Shown piece by piece: positions 15,314-24,032 of a stretch of DNA of 64,000 bases. The position numbers and the translations under genes were made by a program. The DNA is from Paenibacillus sp. MMS20-IR301 (GTDB taxonomy: Bacteria; Bacillota; Bacilli; Paenibacillales; Paenibacillaceae), in NCBI RefSeq assembly GCF_032302195.1, contig NZ_CP135275.1, forward strand, positions 5,919,501 through 5,983,500. Direction: 5' to 3'. A model generated the notes under the pieces. It searched no databases. It was not told the origin of the DNA and was given only the letters and a program-made list of their open reading frames with translations. The stretch's first letter is position 1. The number at the start of each line of letters is the position of its first letter.

Positions 15314-16078
15314 ATGATGAATTTATATGGAGCGGAGCATCACTTGATGGTGGTGTCAGACGCGATTGATGCGGAAGAACACCGGCATTCCTTTTTACAG
15401 GTGACGATCTCATTAACAGGAGAATTTGATATGGAGGTAGCGGGGCAAAGCTTGAGTTGTCCAGGGATCATTATCCATTCGAACGTCGTTCATCGCTTAA
15501 AAGAGGCGGGACACCCGCTGATGCTTCTTCTGATAGATAGCACCTCTGAGATGGCGGCAAGCTTTAGGCGGGTTCTGGAGGGACAGCAGGTTCATGTGTT
15601 TCCGCAAGGCATGATGAAGAGCATTCGCGAATTTGTGCAAAAAGAATATGCTGGCGTTAAGGACCCGGACAGCTATCGTTCTTTTCTGGGACAACTCATG
15701 GCGCTACTCGGCGTAGAACAGGTGAGTACAGCTATTGTTGATCCGAGAATAAGAGAGTTTATTCAGCGCATCAAAGATTGCACCGACTCCGAACACTCCT
15801 TAAGCCAATACGCCCGGCAATTTGGTTTATCGGGCAGCAGATTGTCGCACCTCTTTAAAGAAAATACCGGCATTTCGCTTAGCGGGTACATGGTGCTGCA
15901 CAAGCTGCAGAAGGCAACCTACTTCATTTTTGCGGGGCACAGCATTACGGATGCGGCCATGGCAGCAGGATTTGACAGTCCGTCACATTTAGCCGCCACC
16001 AGCAAGCAGTTGCTGGGAATGACGGCGAAGGGGATTCGCAAAGATAGCGTCTTTTTAAAAGTTTCTTGCCTGTATTAA
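15314..16078 (+). CDS. AraC-family transcriptional regulator
   Basis: A 254-residue protein with an N-terminal cupin-like sensor (residues 1-80; HRHSFLQVTI is typical of the AraC cupin) and a C-terminal double HTH (about 150-245), with SLSQYARQFGLSGSRLSHLF as the first HTH and ITDAAMAAGFDSPSHLAATS as the second. GGGG precedes the ATG at 15314. The effector is unknown. It lies 29 bp upstream of the transglutaminase-like gene and may share its transcript. Confidence 0.87.
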   Translation: MMNLYGAEHHLMVVSDAIDAEEHRHSFLQVTISLTGEFDMEVAGQSLSCPGIIIHSNVVHRLKEAGHPLMLLLIDSTSEMAASFRRVLEGQQVHVFPQGMMKSIREFVQKEYAGVKDPDSYRSFLGQLMALLGVEQVSTAIVDPRIREFIQRIKDCTDSEHSLSQYARQFGLSGSRLSHLFKENTGISLSGYMVLHKLQKATYFIFAGHSITDAAMAAGFDSPSHLAATSKQLLGMTAKGIRKDSVFLKVSCLY

Positions 16079-16107
16079 CCGTACAATGGGTGCAGGAGGT
16101 GTGTTCC

Positions 16108-16806
16108 ATGAGTGCATACTTGAAGGAAACTGAACTACTGAACTATTCTCACCCGTTGATCCAGCAAATTGTTCACAGCCGCCAGTGGGATTCGATGCCC
16201 AGGAGGGAGCAAATTCTCGGCATATACAACTACGTGCGTGACGAAATCCGGTTCGGCTATAACCGGGCGGATGATATTCCGGCATCGGAAGTATTACAGG
16301 ATGGCTACGGTCAGTGTAATACAAAGGGTGTGCTTTTTATGGCGTTGCTAAGGGCTGTGGGAGTGCCATGCCGTATGCATGGATTCGCCATTGATAAGAA
16401 GCTGCAGAAGGGGGCCATGAAAGGGTGGTATTATGAGCGGTCTCCCCAGGAGATCATTCATAGCTGGGTTGAAGTGTTATATGAAGACAAGTGGCTGAAT
16501 ATCGAAGGGTTTATACTGGATATTCCCTATTTGACCAAGCTTCAGCAAAAATTTGAACAGTGTACGGGTTCATTCTGCGGGTATGGCGTTGCAACCGATA
16601 ATTTTCAAAAGCCGGATATCTATTGGAACGAAAATGATACCTACGTGCAAAAAGAAGGAATCGTTCAGGATTTCGGGATTTATGACAGCCCTGATGCCTT
16701 CTTCAAGGCTCATCCGCAAGGGCTCGGTCCATTCAAGAAAATAATCTACAGCAGGGTGGTCCGGCATCTGATGAACCGGAACGTCGGTCACATAAGGCAG
16801 GGGTAG
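16108..16806 (+). CDS. Transglutaminase-like cysteine peptidase-fold protein
   Basis: A 232-residue protein starting at ATG 16108, with AGGAGG upstream. The transglutaminase-like core shows GQCNTKG with Cys70 and HSWVEV with His118. The third catalytic position, four residues after W129, is Glu133 rather than the usual Asp. There is no signal peptide, so it is cytoplasmic. Family members act as peptidases or amidases on isopeptide-type bonds, but the substrate here is unknown. It follows the AraC gene closely. Confidence 0.82.
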   Translation: MSAYLKETELLNYSHPLIQQIVHSRQWDSMPRREQILGIYNYVRDEIRFGYNRADDIPASEVLQDGYGQCNTKGVLFMALLRAVGVPCRMHGFAIDKKLQKGAMKGWYYERSPQEIIHSWVEVLYEDKWLNIEGFILDIPYLTKLQQKFEQCTGSFCGYGVATDNFQKPDIYWNENDTYVQKEGIVQDFGIYDSPDAFFKAHPQGLGPFKKIIYSRVVRHLMNRNVGHIRQG

Positions 16807-16826
16807 CTAACTGATGCTAAATGTGG

Positions 16827-16856
16827 AAAAGCGCAAGCCATTGGTTTGTGCTTTTT
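16827..16856 (+). terminator. Terminator after transglutaminase-like gene
   Basis: AAAAGC-G-CAA-G-CC pairs with GG-T-TTG-T-GCTTTTT, an imperfect stem with a T-run. Confidence 0.7.
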
Positions 16857-16942
16857 GCCGTAGCTTAAGTGCAGTTCTTATTTTATGATCAATGGTGCTG
16901 AGTTTGACTAGCGTGTAGCTTATGGATCATAAGGAGGAAGAA

Positions 16943-19186
16943 ATGACGGAATTATTAGCTCCAGCAGGAAATATGGAAGCTTTAAAAGCTGCAATATCTA
17001 ATGGGTGTGACGCAATATACTTAGGAATGCAAAAATTTGGTGCGCGCGCATACTCCTCTAATTTTGATGTAGAATCGTTAAAAGAGGCTGTTACGTATGC
17101 GCACCTGAGGGACGTTAAAATCTATGTTGCAATGAATACCATCGTTTTCGAAAACGAAGTTGAAGAGATGAAGGAACAGATACAAGAATTAAATGAAATC
17201 GGGGTGGATGGCGTTATTGTCCAGGACCTGACGGCTTTCGATTATATCGTTAACAACTTTCTTGATCTGGAAGCACATTGTTCCACTCAAATGGGAATAG
17301 ACGATGTAGACGGAACTTTATTATTTAAAGAGCTTGGTGCAAAAAGAGTTGTTCTGTCCCGTGAGGTGGAGATTGAGAAGGTAAAAGAGATCAAAAGAGT
17401 GGCTGACATCCCTTTGGAGATTTTCGTTCACGGTGCGTTATGTGTATCTTATTCGGGAAACTGTCTAATGTCAGGATTACTCGGCAACCGATGCGCAAAC
17501 CGCGGAAGATGTGTGGGTTCATGCCGTAAAGAGTATGAACTAATGGATGTGGCAACAGATACATCTTTAGGGAAAAGCTATATTTTGTCTACTAAGGACT
17601 TAAACACAATCGATTATATCCAGGATCTGAAAGAAATCGATTCTTTGAAAATAGAAGGCCGAATGAAAGCACCTACGTATGTTGCTAATGTTGTATCCAA
17701 ATATCGCAAAGCCTTAGACAATAAAATAACCGAAGAAGATAAGGAAAACCTGAAAAAAACATTCAACAGGACATTTACTAAAGGATATTTGTTCCGCGAA
17801 GACAGGAGGAATATTACAAACATCGTAAAACCTAATAACTTTGGTTATGAAATTGGAACCATCAGCAAGATTATTAAAGATACGTATGAAATAACACTTT
17901 CACGCCCTTTAAATCAGAACGATACCATCCGAATAAGTCACAACAATGAAGATGTTAATTTAACGGTTGCCAAACTGTACGACAAAGATGGCGAATTAAT
18001 CAACAAAGCAGAAGATGTCTGCTATATCAAAATCACAGAAAAGATGTCTACGGGAGATTTGGTATATAAAACGAAGGATTATTACTATTACAAAGAATTA
18101 GAAGCCTCACTGGAAAAAGAATTTAAGCGGTTTAATCTAGATATAAGAGTATATGCATATCCAGATTCAAAGCTCTTCATAGAGGCGGAGGGCTTAGGCT
18201 TTGGTTATACCTATGAAAGCGAGGAAATACTGGGCGAAGCCATTAATAATCCAACAACCAAAGACCAGGTAATCAAGCAATTCTCAAGATTGAATGATAC
18301 GATATTCGAACTTCATCAGGTCGATTATGAGGAATGCAATGCGTTTATTCCAGCTAAATTGTTAAATGCAGCCAGAAGAGATATTGTACTGGGCTTATAT
18401 GACTTAAAGCTTAACAGCCAGCAGAAAAGAACCAAGGCGGTGAAAGCAAAAGAAAAAATAAGCTTTACCCCTGAACAGCCATACCTTACGGCCTCTGTAA
18501 CGAATCAGGAACAGTATGATGCCTGCGTGAGCTGTGGAATTAAGGAAATCTATTTTGACAATGTGGTTAGAAGAAATCAGAATGATTATAAGGAAAAAGA
18601 AGGGCAGCTGCTAATTGGAGGATATGGCGGGATTCATCACTACAAAGAAACAAACCCGTTTGTTACGGACTATTCTCTAAACGTTATTAATGCTACGAGC
18701 TGCTATGAATTATATAAATTAGGTGCAAAACGAGTTACTTTATCTCATGAATTGAATAAGAGCCAAATTGAAGATTTAATGAATGCCTATGTTGAAGAAA
18801 ATGACGGCTATCCTGCACTGGAAATGATTGTTTATGGCAGGGCCCCTTTGATGTTTACGAAATATTGCCCCATGAAAAAAATGAATCAATGCAGAGTCTG
18901 CGAAACGAAGAGCTATGAGTTAAAGGATGAGCACGGAACATTCCCTATCCTTTCCCATGAGGATTGTACAACGACTATTCTTAATGGGAAGACGCTTAAT
19001 CTTCTAGATGAGCTACAGAACATCAAAGGAATTGAGGCATTCCGATTAAACTTCACAGTTGAATCCAAAGAGCAGGTTGTGAACGTAATTAGTATGGCCT
19101 CCGGCAAATTAAATGGCTCAATGAGTCATGCTGTCTTTAATCAGGAGACTGATACAAGAGGACATTTTAATAAAGAGATTGTGTAG
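16943..19186 (+). CDS. U32 family peptidase / RlhA-like RNA hydroxylation protein
   Basis: A 747-residue protein starting at ATG 16943, directly behind AAGGAGGAAGAA; the upstream ATG at 16922 is inside the ribosome site. The N-terminal U32 domain begins ELLAPAGNMEALKAAI. The conserved cysteine region reads HGALCVSYSGNCLMSG, then NRCANRGRCVGSC, about residues 165-200. A second collagenase-like region (about 385-500) and a further U32-like C-terminal half with a CPMKKMNQCRVC cluster near 640 complete the long form. E. coli RlhA and TrhP, of this family, hydroxylate 23S rRNA and tRNA; others are called collagenase-like. The gene is more AT-rich than the backbone, suggesting acquisition. Confidence 0.85.
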   Translation: MTELLAPAGNMEALKAAISNGCDAIYLGMQKFGARAYSSNFDVESLKEAVTYAHLRDVKIYVAMNTIVFENEVEEMKEQIQELNEIGVDGVIVQDLTAFDYIVNNFLDLEAHCSTQMGIDDVDGTLLFKELGAKRVVLSREVEIEKVKEIKRVADIPLEIFVHGALCVSYSGNCLMSGLLGNRCANRGRCVGSCRKEYELMDVATDTSLGKSYILSTKDLNTIDYIQDLKEIDSLKIEGRMKAPTYVANVVSKYRKALDNKITEEDKENLKKTFNRTFTKGYLFREDRRNITNIVKPNNFGYEIGTISKIIKDTYEITLSRPLNQNDTIRISHNNEDVNLTVAKLYDKDGELINKAEDVCYIKITEKMSTGDLVYKTKDYYYYKELEASLEKEFKRFNLDIRVYAYPDSKLFIEAEGLGFGYTYESEEILGEAINNPTTKDQVIKQFSRLNDTIFELHQVDYEECNAFIPAKLLNAARRDIVLGLYDLKLNSQQKRTKAVKAKEKISFTPEQPYLTASVTNQEQYDACVSCGIKEIYFDNVVRRNQNDYKEKEGQLLIGGYGGIHHYKETNPFVTDYSLNVINATSCYELYKLGAKRVTLSHELNKSQIEDLMNAYVEENDGYPALEMIVYGRAPLMFTKYCPMKKMNQCRVCETKSYELKDEHGTFPILSHEDCTTTILNGKTLNLLDELQNIKGIEAFRLNFTVESKEQVVNVISMASGKLNGSMSHAVFNQETDTRGHFNKEIV

Positions 19187-19238
19187 TTAAAAGAAGGCCA
19201 TTCAATGGAGACATCCCGAAAAAGAAGGAGAAGCGGCC

Positions 19239-19690
19239 TTGCTTAAGAAGAAGCATGTTGGTATATCCTCAATTACACTGATTGTGATTATGGTCGTTCT
19301 ATTCTTCAGTATGAGAAATATTCCTTTCGACGGCTCTTCTAACAAATCAGAGGAACCAGCAGCCACAATAGCGGACAAGGGAACCTATGAAAAGAAGAGC
19401 CTAACCGCGACCGAGGCACTGCGCCTTGGGTACTCAGAGGCGAAGAAGCTGACGGAGGAAGAGCCACTACTTCTTAACATAACAAGCATATTGATCCTAA
19501 CTCCTCCAAAACACGTCTGCTGCTAAGAGTTATGGGTATCTCGCCGAATTCTCCTAATCGTGAGAATGACAGTTTGAGAATGAGCGCTTTCTTTGATGTC
19601 AAAACTGGCGAAGTGATAAGCGCTACCGAGATGACAGGCTACGACAAGGATGGGAATACCATGTGGAAGAATATTGAGCTTAAATACTGA
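19239..19690 (+). pseudogene. Frameshifted membrane-anchored protein
   Basis: The first frame (TTG at 19239, AGAAGGAG upstream) gives a signal anchor, ITLIVIMVVLFFSM, then a polar stalk and LGYSEAKKLTEEE, and stops at 19526. Another frame, from about 19480, continues HIDPNSSKTRLLLRVMGIS to TGA at 19690 and reads as its natural continuation. A small indel near 19470-19485 has split the gene. The protein is not recognised; the C-terminal half looks like a small beta-rich extracellular domain. A sequencing error is the alternative. Confidence 0.6.
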
Positions 19691-19706
19691 TTCATAATTG
19701 ATGGAA

Positions 19707-19754
19707 CTTACTGTGCGTTACTGCTCATGGGCAGACGCAGGGTAAGTTTTTTTT
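19707..19754 (+). terminator. Terminator hairpin
   Basis: CTTAC...TGCGT...CTGC pairs with GCAG..ACGCA..GTAAG, then TTTTTTTT. The rest of the gap up to 19954 is AT-rich and shows no gene. Confidence 0.85.
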
Positions 19755-19954
19755 GTGTAAAGGTGTTAATGATTGTCTTTAGCTTTAATTCATAAATTAA
19801 CTCTGTATTTTCTAAAAAAAAAATTACGGCCCAAAGAAAAAGACTCTTCAAAAAGGGTGCTGAGTACTAGATCACGAATATGATATATGTGCCAAATATT
19901 TACTGATGGTTAAGAACTATCTGGTTGCATAGATCAACAACGAAGGAGCTAGTC

Positions 19955-20707
19955 ATGTTAAATTATACAAACACCACAACAGAATTATCAGATAGCGGCA
20001 TTGATACTGTGGTCATATCCGTCGGGGCTACAGAGCAATTCGGTCCTTATTTGCCAATGCATATTGATACTTTGATTGCTGAGCTTTACGCCAATGAGTA
20101 TGGTAAAGCACTAAATGCATACGTATTGCCTGTCTTGCCCTTTAATACCTCAGAAGAACATGCAGGGTTCAAAGGAACAGTTACTGTCAGTCCTAATATT
20201 TTGACTGCTATGCTTGAAGATATAATATTGGGTTTAAGAAGACAGGGTTTTAAGAAATATCTCTTATGTTCAGGGCATGGGGGAGCATATTGGTATAACG
20301 CGTTTATTAAACATATGAATTATAAATATCCGGATATCATTGTTATTTACCCCGGATATAACGGTTCGTGGGAAAATGCAGTGAAAGCAGCAGGGTTAGA
20401 TGGACGCAATGAAATGCATGGCGGGTTAACCGGTGTTTGTACGGCAATGTGGTTATGTCCTGAGCTTTTAAAGTTAGAAAATATGGGATCTGAAGTACCG
20501 GAAGAAAACAACCGATATTCCGATTATATTGGCTGGGACAAGCTCACAGAGGATGGTAACTGGGGATTGTTTAGCAAAGGACAATACAGTAATGAAGAAC
20601 TTGCTGAAAAAGGAAAAATCTTATGGATGACACTGATAAAAGGTCAGTGTGATGGATTAAAAGAATATCTCGAAGATGCCTATCTCAGGAAAATTGGAGG
20701 GATATAA
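19955..20707 (+). CDS. Creatininase-family protein with altered metal site
   Basis: A 250-residue protein of the creatininase/creatinine amidohydrolase superfamily, which includes MftE. The start is ATG 19955 with GAAGGAG upstream. The first metal loop reads EQFGPYLPMHIDT where the family has EQHGPHLPxxxDT: the metal-binding His after EQ is Phe, and the second His is Tyr. The later SGHGGAYW loop keeps its His. Either metal binding is changed or the enzyme is inactive. It is followed without any gap by the DUF2834 gene, so the two are cotranscribed. The substrate is unknown. Confidence 0.8.
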   Translation: MLNYTNTTTELSDSGIDTVVISVGATEQFGPYLPMHIDTLIAELYANEYGKALNAYVLPVLPFNTSEEHAGFKGTVTVSPNILTAMLEDIILGLRRQGFKKYLLCSGHGGAYWYNAFIKHMNYKYPDIIVIYPGYNGSWENAVKAAGLDGRNEMHGGLTGVCTAMWLCPELLKLENMGSEVPEENNRYSDYIGWDKLTEDGNWGLFSKGQYSNEELAEKGKILWMTLIKGQCDGLKEYLEDAYLRKIGGI

Positions 20708-21031
20708 ATGAAGTACTTTTACGGAATATTATCTTTTTTGGGACTCGTCTTGCCCTATTCGCAATTCATCCCTTGGATCGTGCACAACGGCCTTGATTTA
20801 AATCTCCTACTTGCGGCCATAACCAGTACACGTATCGGAGCTTTTGCATGGATGGATGTTTTGGTTACCGCGATTGTGCTTGTGGGATTCATTCTGTTAG
20901 AAGGCACCCGAAAGAGAATGAAAACTTTATGGCTGCCGGTTGTCGGTACGCTATTGGTAGGTCCTTCACTGGGGCTTCCCTTGTTTTTGTTTCTTAGGCA
21001 GTTACATTTGGAGAAAAACGTTCTAAAATAG
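20708..21031 (+). CDS. DUF2834 small membrane protein
   Basis: A 107-residue membrane protein with three predicted helices (about 1-25, 45-68, 75-100) and the DUF2834 pattern: LGLVLPYSQFIPW, a loop, then FAWMDVLVTAI. The start codon follows the stop of the creatininase gene directly. The function of DUF2834 is unknown. Confidence 0.8.
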   Translation: MKYFYGILSFLGLVLPYSQFIPWIVHNGLDLNLLLAAITSTRIGAFAWMDVLVTAIVLVGFILLEGTRKRMKTLWLPVVGTLLVGPSLGLPLFLFLRQLHLEKNVLK

Positions 21032-21224
21032 CATCAAAGTTGGGAACGGATAACCCAGCTGGAGGAGACATCTTCTGACTGATAATTATGAAGATGACCG
21101 GGGGTGGCCTTTCTGAGCTGCTGCGGTCGTCTCCCTTCTAACAAGAATGGAGAGTCTTTTAAGAGATGTGATGTATTGGATATTGTCTATTGAAGAGTCT
21201 ATTACTGTGAAATGAGGCTATTAT

Positions 21225-21616
21225 ATGCCATTATTTAATGAAAAAGACGAGTGCCGCTTAATTGAGGCTTTAAAAATACATATACCGGATATCGGGGAGC
21301 TGTTGAATTCGCCAGTGGATGAAGCAGAAATAATCGCAGCAGAGAGCCTGATTGGCTTCCAATTTCCTCATGAGTTCAGAAAACTATATTTGAAGCATAA
21401 TGGAGAGGGAGAGCAGGTCATGGGCGTCATGGCCGGATTCAGCTGGATGACCCTGCAATCAGTAACGGGTACTTGGAGAACGCGACAGGACCTACCTTAT
21501 GACATTATTTCCGGCAAACCTGATGCAGTAAGGAAGGCGGATATAAAAAGGGCTGGGTTCCTTTTGCTGAAGATGGCGGAGGTTCGTTATTGATAATGGA
21601 TTTGGAACCCGGCTGA
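21225..21616 (+). pseudogene. SUKH (SMI1/KNR4) immunity gene, frameshifted
   Basis: The N-terminal 105 residues follow the SUKH-1 pattern: AEIIAAESLIGFQFPHEFRK, LYLKHNGEGE, and FSWMTLQSV. Near 21545 the frame shifts. The frame ending at 21616 continues KGWVPFAEDGGGSLLIMDLE, the conserved SUKH strand, then stops early. SUKH proteins are immunity proteins of polymorphic toxin systems. DNA beyond 21616 has further coding-like traces (a VFTTDGI-like end near 21700). It was a single gene and is now decayed. The gap 21032-21224 before it also has only broken frames. Confidence 0.75.
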
Positions 21617-21805
21617 ATTCAGTAAATATTTTAATCTTAACTCTTATGGATGGTCGGCAATGTGAAAGAAATGAAGTTGTATTCACAACAGATGGAATCT
21701 GAATAAAAGGTCTCATTAATATAAGTTCATGTAAGCCTGATGAAGAAATATATTATTCCACTCAACAAGCTATTTTACAGCATACTGAAAGAAGGTAAAT
21801 AATAG

Positions 21806-22019
21806 ATGCCTAAACTAAAATGTAGATGTGGTTTTATTCACAATCTAAGCAATATCCCTGATAATGGATTTCTGGTAATAAGTGATAAGGACTACGAACC
21901 ATTACTTGAACTAGAAAGTAAAAGAGAAGTTCTTGGTTCTAGGCATCCTAGAGAAAGAACAGTTTGTTAATGAACTAGTGAGAAAGTCAAAGGATTGGGC
22001 AAAGTTACAAGGAAACTAA
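21806..22019 (+). pseudogene. Small CxC protein, frameshifted
   Basis: The frame from ATG 21806 reads MPKLKCRCGFIHNLSNIPD and stops at 21970. From about 21940 another frame, ILEKEQFVNELVRKSKDW, runs to TAA at 22019 and looks like the true C-terminus. The type (CRCG followed by an NLSNIPD segment) is often met in toxin-immunity neighbourhoods, but I cannot name the family. Confidence 0.5.
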
Positions 22020-22040
22020 ATAAAGAGAAGTTCTATAACC

Positions 22041-22667
22041 CTATTCCTGGATTTTGACGTTATCCACGATTGTATTTCCCCAGACCGGGAGCAAGCCCGG
22101 CTCCCCCACAAAGCGGCTTCCGGCTAATGAGCCGTCTTGAAACACAGCTCCTTCAAAGCTGCAGTCCTCAAACCGGCAATAGGTGAGTATAGCTCCGCGA
22201 AAGTTGGCGCCCTCAAAGCGACAGCGTGTAAATGATACATCGCTTGCTATGGCTTTACTTAAGTTGCTGCCTGTAAAATCGCAATCGGTAAACTCCTTGC
22301 TGATCCTGGCATGATTCAACTTGGCTCCCCGGAAAGAACAGCGGCTGAAGGTGTGAGTTACATAACGGCGATCTAATTTAACCCCGTCAAAGCAGCAATT
22401 AGTGAAGGTCGAGGTGTTCAAGCTTGCCGAATCCTCGAAACGGGCATAAGACAGATCGGCATCCTGTACGCTCAGGTATTGTATAGTCTCGGTCAAGGTA
22501 ACTCCCTGGAAATCCGCCCGTCCGGCCTCCGTCAGTCCGTAGAGTGATGCTGGGAAGGCGCGGTCTTGCTGGTGCAGATTATGTTTGCCGGTAACCGCAG
22601 CGAGCAACCGGTTCACTTCATGAAGCCGGTCTTCATTCCATCTTGCAACAAGTGACTTCTTATCCAA
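22041..22667 (-). CDS. Pentapeptide-repeat protein
   Basis: A 208-residue protein in which residues about 50-195 follow the A(D/N)Lxx rhythm, for example ADLSYARFED, CCFDGVKL, CSFRGAKLNHA and CRFEGANFRGA, predicting a right-handed quadrilateral beta-helix. The first 50 residues are helical. TTG start with AAGGAGG 8 bp upstream. Some family members mimic DNA and protect gyrase, but no function can be assigned here. It faces the opposite way from the immunity-like genes around it. Confidence 0.85.
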   Translation of the reverse strand: MDKKSLVARWNEDRLHEVNRLLAAVTGKHNLHQQDRAFPASLYGLTEAGRADFQGVTLTETIQYLSVQDADLSYARFEDSASLNTSTFTNCCFDGVKLDRRYVTHTFSRCSFRGAKLNHARISKEFTDCDFTGSNLSKAIASDVSFTRCRFEGANFRGAILTYCRFEDCSFEGAVFQDGSLAGSRFVGEPGLLPVWGNTIVDNVKIQE

Positions 22668-22766
22668 GATCAGTTCCTCCTTATATTCATTTGGTAAAAG
22701 TATGAATTGAAGTTACTATAATAGTATGATAAATATTATTGAGAAACCAGCCGGAGGAGGCATCTT

Positions 22767-23339
22767 ATGGGAAGATCATTCGCAAATCTGCATATCCAAT
22801 CGGACGACCTGGAGAAAATTATTGAAGCTTTAAGAGAGCTGAGCACCAGACATGGTGAAGTATTAGGTTATTCTAAGGGTGAGGCTCCAGAGAGCAAGCC
22901 TGTAATGTACGTAAGCCAAAGCAACGGGGGCTGGATCAGCGTGCTTCATGAATATTTCGTATGGGGTACGGTGAAGAAGATTGGGAGAACGCTGTCCCGG
23001 CTAATTGAAGCGCCAGTCATGACGGTGGGATATATGAATGAGGAAATCTTCGAGCTGTCGTTTTTTGAGCATGGGGACATTCAGGCCGAACGAATCTTTT
23101 GTGAGTCATGGACCCGGGAGGAGTATGAACAGCTCCGGGAAGAGCGTATCGATGACAGTTATCTGCAGCAAGTGCTGGGTATGAACGATGAGGCGGCCGG
23201 CGAATTCATCAGCATGACGAGTCCGGAACAAGCGGTAGAGAAGCTGTCAGAGATTGCAGGAATGTCTGTGTGGTGCGACTATGAGTGGGTGCCTTATGAA
23301 GAGACAATTAGAGAGCGTTTCCAGGCCTATTTTTTATAG
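22767..23339 (+). CDS. Unknown 190-residue protein in the immunity-gene cluster
   Basis: Not recognised. Soluble mixed alpha/beta protein, acidic (rich in Glu), beginning MGRSFANLHIQSDDLEKIIE with GGAGG upstream. A GGWISVLHEYF strand near 53-63 and a C-terminal VWCDYEWVPYEE are the most distinctive segments. Its size, acidity and place among SUKH, LRR and pentapeptide genes suggest an immunity-type protein, but this is inferred from context only. Confidence 0.7.
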   Translation: MGRSFANLHIQSDDLEKIIEALRELSTRHGEVLGYSKGEAPESKPVMYVSQSNGGWISVLHEYFVWGTVKKIGRTLSRLIEAPVMTVGYMNEEIFELSFFEHGDIQAERIFCESWTREEYEQLREERIDDSYLQQVLGMNDEAAGEFISMTSPEQAVEKLSEIAGMSVWCDYEWVPYEETIRERFQAYFL

Positions 23340-23366
23340 AACAAGCCATAGAAATGGGGGACGGAC

Positions 23367-24032
23367 ATGGACCGACTGAAGAACAGCGGATTCTATACGC
23401 TCAAATTTCTCATCACGCCGGAAGAGTTCCGGAGTGCGCTGAAGCTGCTGGAGCCTGCGGCGGCACAATTCTACCAGACTAACTTCTCCCGCACTGAAGA
23501 TACTTCAGAGCAGGTGGCGGAGGGGTACCGCAGCTACTATGAATATTTCATGACAGCGGAGAAAAGGGAGGGTCATTGTCCACTGTTCGTATACGCCATT
23601 GCTGTGCAGCCTGGGGATGAACAATCGGGATATCATATAAAGCCGGAAGACATCTCTTTCCCCCGCTACGGACAGTGGGCTGAGGACAGTTTGCCGTGTG
23701 TGATGGTCTCCTTTCCCAAAGGGTTCCAGATTGATCTGGAGGACGAACGCGGGAAGTATTATATCTACGGGGACATCCGGGAGCATAAGCCGCTTACCTA
23801 TGCGCTGTTCCAGAAATTCACCGGCGCTATCCGGAAAATAACCAAGCCGCTCCGCTTCTCGGCGCAGGACGCTGAGGCCATGAAGGAACAGAGGCCTGCT
23901 GTTCGCATCAGCCTGGGTGCAGCTCAAGACCTTAGCCACTCGTGGATGTTCAGCAAATACGGACTGAGGCTCCAGGGAAAATGGGGAGGAATAACAGATG
24001 CGCAAAGTGTGGAAAAAAAGAGTTCTATTTAA
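23367..24032 (+). CDS. Unknown 221-residue protein, coupled to the next gene
   Basis: Not recognised. Soluble, with a regular alpha/beta composition, from MDRLKNSGFYTLKFLI to a basic tail. It overlaps the following LRR-like gene by 35 bp in another frame, so the two are probably cotranscribed and translationally linked. GGGGGAC precedes the ATG. It has no secretion signal or catalytic motif. Confidence 0.7.
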   Translation: MDRLKNSGFYTLKFLITPEEFRSALKLLEPAAAQFYQTNFSRTEDTSEQVAEGYRSYYEYFMTAEKREGHCPLFVYAIAVQPGDEQSGYHIKPEDISFPRYGQWAEDSLPCVMVSFPKGFQIDLEDERGKYYIYGDIREHKPLTYALFQKFTGAIRKITKPLRFSAQDAEAMKEQRPAVRISLGAAQDLSHSWMFSKYGLRLQGKWGGITDAQSVEKKSSI

